Of a stretch of DNA of 6,442 nucleotides, positions 1 through 5,255 are shown one piece after another. Origin of the DNA: Competibacteraceae bacterium UBA2792 (lineage in GTDB: Bacteria; Pseudomonadota; Gammaproteobacteria; Competibacterales; Competibacteraceae). Numbering within the stretch: position 1 is the stretch's first letter; the number at the start of each line of letters is the position of its first letter. The position numbers and the translations under genes were made by a program. The stretch lies in contig DEHU01000234.1 in assembly GCA_002352125.1 (NCBI GenBank), positions 202 to 6,643 of the forward strand, given 5' to 3'. The notes below the pieces were generated by a model. It made no database searches. It had not been told where the DNA came from and was given only the letters and a program-made list of their open reading frames with translations.

Positions 1-77
1 TCTCGTCGAGCCGTAACCCGGCGGGGCGCCCGGTCGGCAGCTTATTCCGGCATTCGGACGCTGATCCCCGACGTGAC
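1..77. other. Short flank past the flavoprotein stop; no supported gene
   Basis: This stretch follows the TAA stop of the minus-strand flavoprotein gene. On the minus strand the only ATG (in ATGCCGGAATAA) is stopped after three codons, so no following gene begins here. On the plus strand one frame is open from the left edge to a TGA at 81-83 and could be the tail of a convergent gene, but the fragment is too short to recognise. The segment is GC-rich, and I see no hairpin followed by a T-run that would serve as a terminator. Confidence 0.4.
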
Positions 78-1721
78 TTATGACCGGATGGAAGACGAAA
101 AGGGAATGTTCAGGGTTGTCATCACCTGTTCTGCCGCCAGCACGCCCCGATAATTGGCTTCCTCGAAAACCGAATAGCCACTCAGGTCGGAATGGGCAAA
201 CAGCACCCGATCCTGCGCCCGTTCCAATCGCTGGCGGGCCGCGCTCCAGACGAAACCGGGCCGGGGCCGGATCATGGCGTGACCCCAGCGCATCAAATCC
301 AGGCGGGTGACGATCTGGCGGATATCCGGATGCGGTTTGGAAAGATCGCTCAGAATCCGCTCGGCCCATGTCGCCCACGGCGTTTCCAGCAAGCGTTGTC
401 GCTCCCGGTCCGGCGGACCGTTGCAGAGCGCCTGATACCAAGTGAACACGGTCTGCTCTTGGTGCGCCGTTCGATGTTGGTGGGTAGCGACCACATAGCC
501 CAGCGCATCGCTGTCGTACAGCACGTTATCCCAAGACAGCGGCACGCCCCGGCGTTCTGCCGGAAACCGGCGCAGACTGAGGTTGGCGACCAGCCAGGGG
601 GCGTACTGAAACTCGCCGATAGCCGTCGTCAACTCGGACGACAGCTCCCGAAACACGCTGGGCGCTTGAAAAACCGGGGCGGCCCAGATCGCCGCGTGGG
701 CCAAGCGCCGCACCGAGCGGTTTTCTCGTGGATGCCAAGCGTCCACCAGCACTGCCCGGTCCAGTTCGGACAGCCGCCAGACGAGCGCGCCGGTGATGAG
801 GTGCGGCCGCAACCGCTCCCGCAACCGTTCGACCAGCCAGCCGTTGCCCTCCGGCCAGGTCAGTACGTCATCGCCGTCGGCGTCGCGGGCCAGCGCATCC
901 CGGCTGGCGAAGTAATGAATCCCCATCCACGCCGATGTTTCGTCGTAACGGCAACCGTAATCGTCGCGACAGGCGTAGTTGACGTACCAATGCAGCGGTT
1001 CGGAATCGAGACCGTTTTGCAACAGAAAGTCGCGCATCGACAGCCGATCCAGCGCCAGCAGCTCGGGATCGCGGGCGCTGAAATCCATCGGGATGGCGAA
1101 CGCCTTGCGGCCGTCCGCACCGCGTCGGCGCCGATAACCGTCCATCGAATCCTGAAACTGGCGGTACTGATCCAAATCCCGTTGCCGGACGCCGGCCTGC
1201 GGCCATAAACCTTCGCGCCAAACGCCGTGCGCATACAGCCGCTCTTGTGGAGCAAAGCTGATGTAACGCTCGTCGTAATCCGGTTCTGCCGCAAACGGAT
1301 CGCCGCGCAGCACGCCAAAATCGGCCAGGAGTTCGCGCACGGCGCGCGATTCGCGAGTGGGAAAGGGCAGATAATGCGCGCCCCAGGGATAGGCGGTAAT
1401 AGCGTTGGTGCCGTAGCGGGCATTGCCGCCGACTTCGGGTTCCAGTTCCAGAACGGCAAAATCGGTGAAACCGCTCTTGAGCAGTTTCCAGCCGGCGGAC
1501 AAGCCGGCAATACCGCCGCCGACGATAATCACCGAGGCGTTCAGCGTCTCGGTCGGCTCTGGGAAATCGCCGCTGCGCAACCGATGGCCGAGCATATCGG
1601 ATGCGCCAAGGATTTCTCCTTGCGGCAAGGGGGGCGTTTTGGGCGAAGCGAGCCACCGCCAGATCTGGGCGCCACCGGCCGCAACGGCGGCTAGCGACCA
1701 AAGAAACCGGCGGCGGTTCAT
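78..1721 (-). CDS. Tat-exported FAD-dependent oxidoreductase (amine oxidase / protoporphyrinogen oxidase-like fold)
   Basis: Predicted 547-residue flavoprotein; the substrate is unknown. The N-terminus NRRRFLW (residues 2-8) fits the twin-arginine motif S-R-R-x-F-L-K, followed by a hydrophobic stretch to about residue 21, so a folded, cofactor-loaded protein is probably exported to the periplasm. No clear AxA cleavage site follows, so it may stay membrane-anchored. A Rossmann dinucleotide-binding motif, VIIVGGGIAGLSAG, lies at 64-77, with an acidic strand end at E92/E94 and a GGNARYG segment at 98-104 typical of FAD-binding amine-oxidase relatives. Family-like blocks are YACRDDYG (249-256), TSAWMGIHYF (262-271) and TWPEGNGWL (288-296). 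The C-terminal block FAHSDLSGYSVFEEANYRG (508-526) fits the second FAD contact. The frame is open for 155 codons further upstream, but that part overlaps the hdeA-like gene. The ATG at 1721 directly precedes the Tat motif and lies 8 bp after the upstream stop, suggesting translational coupling; its own ribosome binding site is weak. The fold is firm; the reaction is not. Confidence 0.88.
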   Translation of the reverse strand: MNRRRFLWSLAAVAAGGAQIWRWLASPKTPPLPQGEILGASDMLGHRLRSGDFPEPTETLNASVIIVGGGIAGLSAGWKLLKSGFTDFAVLELEPEVGGNARYGTNAITAYPWGAHYLPFPTRESRAVRELLADFGVLRGDPFAAEPDYDERYISFAPQERLYAHGVWREGLWPQAGVRQRDLDQYRQFQDSMDGYRRRRGADGRKAFAIPMDFSARDPELLALDRLSMRDFLLQNGLDSEPLHWYVNYACRDDYGCRYDETSAWMGIHYFASRDALARDADGDDVLTWPEGNGWLVERLRERLRPHLITGALVWRLSELDRAVLVDAWHPRENRSVRRLAHAAIWAAPVFQAPSVFRELSSELTTAIGEFQYAPWLVANLSLRRFPAERRGVPLSWDNVLYDSDALGYVVATHQHRTAHQEQTVFTWYQALCNGPPDRERQRLLETPWATWAERILSDLSKPHPDIRQIVTRLDLMRWGHAMIRPRPGFVWSAARQRLERAQDRVLFAHSDLSGYSVFEEANYRGVLAAEQVMTTLNIPFSSSIRS

Positions 1722-1729
1722 CCGCCGGT

Positions 1730-2056
1730 TTACTCGATACCGACCTTCTTCGCGGCGTCCAAGACTTTTTCGTTGGCATTGTTGCCACAGTGCTCGACCA
1801 ATTCCTGGCTGAAGGTTTCGAGGTTTTTCCAATCCAGCTCGGTATCGCCGGAAACGCCGCTCAGGTAGCCGTCGATCCACATCAACACCACGCCCGCATC
1901 CTCGGCGGTAGCGGTGGACAGCTCTTTCAAAAACGCGCCGCAGGTGATCGATCCGAAATCGATGTTTTGCATTTGCGCCTTCTTGGCGGTGACCGGTGCC
2001 GATGCGAGCAAGCTGGCGGCAAGGCACAGGGCGGCTACGACAGACGAACGCTTCAT
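1730..2056 (-). CDS. HdeA/HdeB-family small periplasmic protein
   Basis: 108-residue secreted protein of the HdeA family, whose best-known members are acid-activated periplasmic chaperones in enterobacteria. Residues 1-24 form a Sec signal peptide: KR at 2-3, a hydrophobic core, and a likely cleavage after VTA (22-24). The mature part is about 84 residues, close to E. coli HdeA. It has exactly two cysteines, C39 in DFGSITCGAF and C90 in LVEHCGNN, spaced like the HdeA disulfide pair, and the family-like block WIDGYLSG at 60-67. The ATG at 2056 was chosen over an in-frame ATG at 2086 because a GGGAGAA Shine-Dalgarno (2061-2067) sits in front of it and the signal peptide then starts normally. 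Many HdeA-domain proteins outside enterobacteria have no proven acid-stress role, so function beyond a small disulfide-bonded periplasmic protein is inference. It is first in a two-gene unit with the Tat flavoprotein and is divergent from the narK genes. Confidence 0.87.
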   Translation of the reverse strand: MKRSSVVAALCLAASLLASAPVTAKKAQMQNIDFGSITCGAFLKELSTATAEDAGVVLMWIDGYLSGVSGDTELDWKNLETFSQELVEHCGNNANEKVLDAAKKVGIE

Positions 2057-2060
2057 GGGA

Positions 2061-2067
2061 TTCTCCC
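2061..2067 (-). promoter_or_regulatory. Shine-Dalgarno deciding the hdeA-like start
   Basis: On the minus strand this reads GGGAGAA. Its GGGAG core ends 6 nt before the ATG at 2056. The alternative ATG at 2086 would place ten residues (MPRSTTRENP) ahead of the signal peptide and make this site internal, so the downstream start is preferred. Confidence 0.75.
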
Positions 2068-2248
2068 GCGTGGTTGAGCGTGGCATGGGGTGCTTTTGAA
2101 CGTTTATTGAAGGTGTGAAAACCGTCCTGCCATAGCCTAGCAGCGGTTGTCGCGAAAGCTATAGTTCCGCACGCTTGAAAAAACAAAACCGGTGAGAGCC
2201 GAGCGAAGAGATTGTACGACGCTATGCCCGATCTTGAGGCAGGCCAGG

Positions 2249-2277
2249 GAGGTATCTCAAGTATTCCGAGATACCTC
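2249..2277. repeat. Perfect 10-bp inverted repeat with 9-nt spacer
   Basis: GAGGTATCTC (2249-2258) is followed by a 9-nt spacer and its exact reverse complement GAGATACCTC (2268-2277). No T-run follows closely on either strand, so it does not look like an intrinsic terminator. It lies 193 bp before the hdeA-like ATG and about 220 bp before the narK ATG, so it could be an operator for either direction. TACCTCT at 2272-2278 matches the NarL/NarP heptamer TACYYMT, and the left arm (2248-2254) is one base off the inverse heptamer, but the two point outward rather than in the usual 7-2-7 head-to-head order. The binding protein is unknown. Confidence 0.7.
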
Positions 2278-2309
2278 TACAGAGTCATTTTGCATTGATG
2301 GTTCGCGCG

Positions 2310-2373
2310 ATTTTTTTCGGCCTTTTTCTTAAAAAAACATTTAAAACAATTAATTAAAAATATTATAAAGTAT
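2310..2373. other. Extremely AT-rich tract with A- and T-runs
   Basis: Only 9 of 64 bases are G or C, in a window that is otherwise clearly GC-rich. It contains T7 (2311-2317), T5 (2323-2327) and A7 (2331-2337) runs and a TATTATAAA stretch (2361-2369). Such DNA is intrinsically bent or easily melted and can bind nucleoid proteins. In E. coli, IHF helps distant NarL/FNR sites act at nar promoters, but I found no exact IHF consensus here. A secondary -10 at TATTAT/TATAAA is possible. Confidence 0.5.
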
Positions 2374-2386
2374 CTCCAAAGAGGTA
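2371..2386 (+). promoter_or_regulatory. Candidate NarL/NarP-like 7-2-7 site
   Basis: TATCTCC (2371-2377), a 2-nt AA spacer and AGAGGTA (2380-2386) form two inverted heptamers in the 7-2-7 arrangement known for NarL and NarP. The right heptamer, read on the minus strand as TACCTCT, matches TACYYMT fully; the left matches 5 of 7. The centre is about 94 bp upstream of the predicted narK transcription start, a distance plausible for NarL activation. The same bases form an imperfect palindrome (2368-2389, 7 of 9 pairs Watson-Crick, 2 G-T). Weak on its own, and supported mainly by context. Confidence 0.4.
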
Positions 2387-2449
2387 TTTATCCGCTGTCG
2401 AAAATCGCCGTAACCGGTCAATACCTTGATTGCCGTCAAGGTATTTATC
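2382..2449 (+). repeat. 11-bp direct repeat AGGTATTTATC, two copies
   Basis: Identical copies at 2382-2392 and 2439-2449, 57 bp apart start to start. The first overlaps the right half of the NarL-like site, and the second overlaps the right arm of the FNR-box palindrome. The shared AGGTAT core also occurs in the palindrome at 2249-2277. This may reflect a third regulator or a local duplication. Confidence 0.6.
2420..2445 (+). promoter_or_regulatory. FNR/CRP-family box within a perfect 10-bp palindrome
   Basis: AATACCTTGA (2420-2429) and TCAAGGTATT (2436-2445) are exact reverse complements around a 6-nt spacer. The core TTGAT-TGCC-GTCAA (2426-2439) matches the FNR/Anr/Dnr consensus TTGAT-N4-ATCAA at 9 of 10 defined positions. 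Its centre (2432.5) lies about 40 bp before the transcription start predicted from the -10 at 2461-2466, which is class II activator spacing. Denitrifiers use several FNR-family regulators with near-identical sites (FNR/Anr, Dnr/NnrR, and NarR for narK in Paracoccus), so the exact regulator cannot be told from the box. Confidence 0.8.
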
Positions 2450-2460
2450 TCTAAGACGCG

Positions 2461-2466
2461 TAATAT
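2461..2466 (+). promoter_or_regulatory. -10 element of the narK promoter
   Basis: TAATAT lies 22 bp after the end of the FNR-type core. It predicts a start near 2473 and a leader of about 24 nt. No good -35 hexamer is present at the matching position (AAGGTA at 2438-2443 region), as expected for an activator-dependent class II promoter. Confidence 0.65.
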
Positions 2467-2486
2467 TGCACTTGCAGCATTTTCGC

Positions 2487-2490
2487 GAGG
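2487..2490 (+). promoter_or_regulatory. Shine-Dalgarno of the narK fusion gene
   Basis: GAGG ends 6 nt before the ATG at 2497. This supports that start over the downstream in-frame ATG (residue 14, at MNTMAF), which would cut into the first membrane segment. Confidence 0.65.
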
Positions 2491-2496
2491 TCCGCA

Positions 2497-5190
2497 ATGG
2501 CTACGCTTCAAAAAAAACAAATTTCCGTTCTGACGATGAACACCATGGCTTTCGCGGTGAATTTCGCCGTGTGGGTCATGTTTTCCGTGATTGGGATCAA
2601 GATCAAGGCCGAACTGAATCTCAATGAAACCGAATTTGGTCTGCTGGTCGCGACGCCGATTCTGACCGGCTCGCTGGTGCGCCTGCCGCTGGGCATCCTG
2701 ACCGACCGGTACGGTGGCCGGAGCGTGTTCCTCATCCAGATGCTCCTGGTGGCGATACCGACCTGGTTGGTGTCCTACGCCACCGAGTACTGGCAATATC
2801 TGGTGCTGGGCCTGTTCGTCGGGCTGGCAGGTGGTTCGTTCGCGGTTGGCATCGCCTATACCTCAGCGTGGTTCAGCAAGGAGCGACAAGGCACGGCGAT
2901 GGGTATCTTCGGCGCCGGCAATGCCGGCTCGTCACTGACAAAATTCATCGCCCCGCTGATCATTGCCGCCACTGGTGCCTGGCAGATGGTGCCCAAAATC
3001 TACGCCGTCGCCATGGTGGTGATGGCCGTATTGTTCTGGTTTTTCACCTATGCCGACCCACTGCACGAGAAAGGTACTAACCAGAATCGCGCCCGCCCGA
3101 CTCTGGGCCAGCAGTTGCTGCCGCTGATCGATCCGAGGGTGTGGCGTTTTGGCTTAGCCTACGCCTTCGTGTTTGGCGGGTTCGTAGCGCTGGCGCTGTG
3201 GCTGCCCAAGTACTATGTCGGTGAATACGGTCTGCCGCTGGCGACCGCTGCATTCTTGACCATCTTCTTCGATCTGCCCTCCGGCGCGATCCGCGCCTTG
3301 GGCGGCTGGGCCTCGGACAAGTGGGGTGGCAACACCGTGACTTGGTGGGTGCTATGGGTCAGCCTGATTTGCCTGTTCCTGCTCAGCTACCCACCGACCA
3401 CGATGACCATTCACGGCATCAAGGGCGATGTATCGATCAATTTGGGAATCGGCATCGTTTTTTTCACGGTATTGGTATTTCTGATCGGCTTGGCCCAAGG
3501 CTTCGGCAAGGCCAGTGTCTATCGCAGCCTGGCTGATCACTATTCGGCCCAGATGGGTGTGGTGGGCGGCATCGTCGGCTTAATCGGTGGCTTGGGCGGC
3601 TTTGTCCTGCCGATCATGTTCGGGGTCGCGGCTGACGCTATTGGCGTGCGCAGCAGTTGTTTCATGCTGATGTTCTTGCTGGTGGTTGTCACCATGATCT
3701 GGACTTGGGTGGCCGAAAGGAACGAACGCGAGGAGATTTTGGAACGGCACGCCGATGCCCGCGCCGAACTGGAACAGGCACAGTTGATCGAGCACGTCCG
3801 GCCACGCCGGCATCTGCTGGTCGACTGGCGGCCGGACGACGAGTCCTTCTGGGAGCAGACCGGACGACGCATCGCCAACCGCAATCTGTGGCTGTCGATG
3901 CCCGCCCTGCTGCTAGCGTTCGCCGTCTGGGTGGTGTGGAGCGTGATCGTGGTCGAATTGCCCCACATCGGCTTCCAGTTCACGCCCAATCAATTGTTCT
4001 GGCTGGCGGCGTTGCCCGGACTGTCCGGCGCCGTGTTCCGGATATTGTTCTCCTTCATGGTGCCGATCTTCGGCGGACGTAACTGGACCGTGTTCAGCAC
4101 CGCGCTGTTGCTGTTACCGACCCTGTGGATCGGCGTCGCGGTGCAAGACCCGAATACCAACTACGCGGTATTCGTGGCCATCGCGCTGCTGTGCGGCTTG
4201 GGTGGCGGCAATTTCTCCTCCAGCATGGCGAACATCAGCTTCTTCTATCCACGGCGTTTGCAGGGCACCGCGCTGGGATTGAACGCCGGTATCGGCAATC
4301 TGGGCGTGGGTTTGGCGCAGTTGATCGCACCGATTGCGGTGTACGGCGGGGCGCTACTAGTGCTGGGCGGTAGCGCGCAAAGCCATACCGACGGCGGCAT
4401 CACGACCTCGATTTGGGTGCAGAATGCCGGTTTCATCTGGGTTCCGTTCATCGTGCTGGCCGCCATCGCGGCGTATTTCGGCATGGATAACATCGCCAGC
4501 GTCAAGGCCGGTTTCGCCGAACAGGCCGCGATCTTCAAGCACAAGCATCAATGGCTGATGAGCTGGCTCTACATCGGCACTTTCGGCTCCTTCATCGGTC
4601 TGGCCGCTGGCTTCCCGATGTTGGTCAACACCGTCTTCCCCGGAGTAGACGCCTTTCAATTCGCCTTCATCGGTCCGCTGCTGGCGGCGTTTGTCCGGCC
4701 TATCGGCGGTTGGCTGGCGGACCGGCTGGGCGGCGCGATCATCACCTTCACCATCTTTCTGATCATGGCGGTCGCGCCGCTGGCCGCTACCGCTTTCCTG
4801 CCGGGGGCACACGGCGGGGGCAACGTCATCGGTTTCGTCGCCATGTTCCTGGTGTTGTTCCTCGCCGCCGGCATCGGCAACGGTTCCACCTTCCGCATGA
4901 TCCCGATCATCTTCCGCACTCTGCGCGAGCGGCGGGTCACTGATCGGAATGATGAAACAGCGTTGGAACAGGCGCGCCGCGATGGCGCGACCGAAGCCGC
5001 CGCCGCCATGGGGCTCAGCGCGGCAGTCGCCGCTTTCGGTGGGTTCTTCATTCCCATCGCTTACGGCGCTTCCATCGAACTGACCGGCGGTCCGCAAGGC
5101 GCGTTGGTCTTCTTTAGCGTGTTTTACCTGAGTTGCGTGCTGGTGACCTGGCGGTGGTATTCCCGCAAGGAGGCCGAAGTTCCGTGTTGA
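2497..5190 (+). CDS. NarK1-NarK2 fusion nitrate/nitrite transporter (about 24 membrane segments)
   Basis: 897-residue inner-membrane protein made of two complete major-facilitator domains. Residues 1 to about 405 are NarK1-like, a group associated with proton-coupled nitrate uptake; about 465-897 are NarK2-like, associated with nitrate/nitrite exchange. Such fusions are known, for example in Paracoccus. Each half shows about 12 hydrophobic segments. The substrate-binding arginines known from E. coli NarK (R89, R305) appear retained in both halves: R62 and R266 in the first, R515 and R734 in the second. Glycine-rich nitrate-signature segments are GAGNAGSSLTKF (139-150) and GLIGGLGGFVLP (361-372) in the first half, and GLGGGNFSSSMANISFF (567-583) with GIGNGSTFRMIP (792-803) in the second. 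A charged linker (about 406-452) joins them. The first half has a polar outside loop (about 299-314); the second has a charged loop (about 808-832). It is probably first in an operon expressed under low oxygen, with a second narK 65 bp downstream. Family and fusion are firm; transport direction per half is inferred from family. Confidence 0.95.
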   Translation: MATLQKKQISVLTMNTMAFAVNFAVWVMFSVIGIKIKAELNLNETEFGLLVATPILTGSLVRLPLGILTDRYGGRSVFLIQMLLVAIPTWLVSYATEYWQYLVLGLFVGLAGGSFAVGIAYTSAWFSKERQGTAMGIFGAGNAGSSLTKFIAPLIIAATGAWQMVPKIYAVAMVVMAVLFWFFTYADPLHEKGTNQNRARPTLGQQLLPLIDPRVWRFGLAYAFVFGGFVALALWLPKYYVGEYGLPLATAAFLTIFFDLPSGAIRALGGWASDKWGGNTVTWWVLWVSLICLFLLSYPPTTMTIHGIKGDVSINLGIGIVFFTVLVFLIGLAQGFGKASVYRSLADHYSAQMGVVGGIVGLIGGLGGFVLPIMFGVAADAIGVRSSCFMLMFLLVVVTMIWTWVAERNEREEILERHADARAELEQAQLIEHVRPRRHLLVDWRPDDESFWEQTGRRIANRNLWLSMPALLLAFAVWVVWSVIVVELPHIGFQFTPNQLFWLAALPGLSGAVFRILFSFMVPIFGGRNWTVFSTALLLLPTLWIGVAVQDPNTNYAVFVAIALLCGLGGGNFSSSMANISFFYPRRLQGTALGLNAGIGNLGVGLAQLIAPIAVYGGALLVLGGSAQSHTDGGITTSIWVQNAGFIWVPFIVLAAIAAYFGMDNIASVKAGFAEQAAIFKHKHQWLMSWLYIGTFGSFIGLAAGFPMLVNTVFPGVDAFQFAFIGPLLAAFVRPIGGWLADRLGGAIITFTIFLIMAVAPLAATAFLPGAHGGGNVIGFVAMFLVLFLAAGIGNGSTFRMIPIIFRTLRERRVTDRNDETALEQARRDGATEAAAAMGLSAAVAAFGGFFIPIAYGASIELTGGPQGALVFFSVFYLSCVLVTWRWYSRKEAEVPC

Positions 5191-5255
5191 AGAGGGAACC
5201 TCCCGAGCGAAAACCCGTTTGGATCGACAATTAAAATTACAGAGGTTTCAAGACC

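Larger units (their letters stand above)
2057..2496. other. 440-bp divergent intergenic regulatory region
   Basis: The region separates the leftward hdeA-like/flavoprotein unit from the rightward narK genes and must hold the promoters of both. The narK side is rich in recognisable elements: palindromes, an AT-rich tract, an FNR-type box and a -10 (listed separately). On the hdeA side (about 2068-2240) I see no convincing sigma-70 -35/-10 pair and no second FNR-type box. Short reading frames crossing the region lack family similarity that I can recognise and have no convincing ribosome binding sites. Confidence 0.8.

Noticed and set aside
3..83. Tail of a convergent plus-strand gene ending at TGA 81-83
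   Set aside because: Only about 26 codons are visible with no recognisable motif, so it cannot be separated from a chance open frame.
192..1208. 338-codon plus-strand frame opposite the flavoprotein gene
   Set aside because: It lies entirely antisense to a well-supported gene, shows no recognisable domain and has the composition of a shadow frame.
1722..2186. 155-codon upstream extension of the flavoprotein frame
   Set aside because: It runs through the hdeA-like gene in another frame, is arginine/histidine-rich as expected of a GC-rich shadow frame, and would bury the Tat signal inside the protein.
2249..2290. Palindrome as an intrinsic terminator
   Set aside because: The stem is only moderately GC-rich, the nearest plus-strand T-run is short and about 10 nt away, no T-run follows on the minus strand, and no gene ends here.
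2311..2337. T7/A7 inverted repeat as a terminator hairpin
   Set aside because: The stem would be A-T only with a 13-nt loop, too weak to act, and no gene ends nearby.
2350..2796. 148-codon minus-strand frame crossing the narK promoter and start
   Set aside because: It overlaps the FNR-type promoter and the narK N-terminus, and the product (rich in H, Q, R) resembles no family I know.
4357..5097. 246-codon minus-strand frame opposite narK
   Set aside because: It is a low-complexity, charged product typical of the complement of membrane-protein codons; no ribosome binding site or family resemblance was seen.
5191..5255. Terminator or separate promoter between the two narK genes
   Set aside because: The 65-bp gap holds only a 4-bp GGGA/TCCC stem with no T-run and no clear -35/-10, so co-transcription is more likely.
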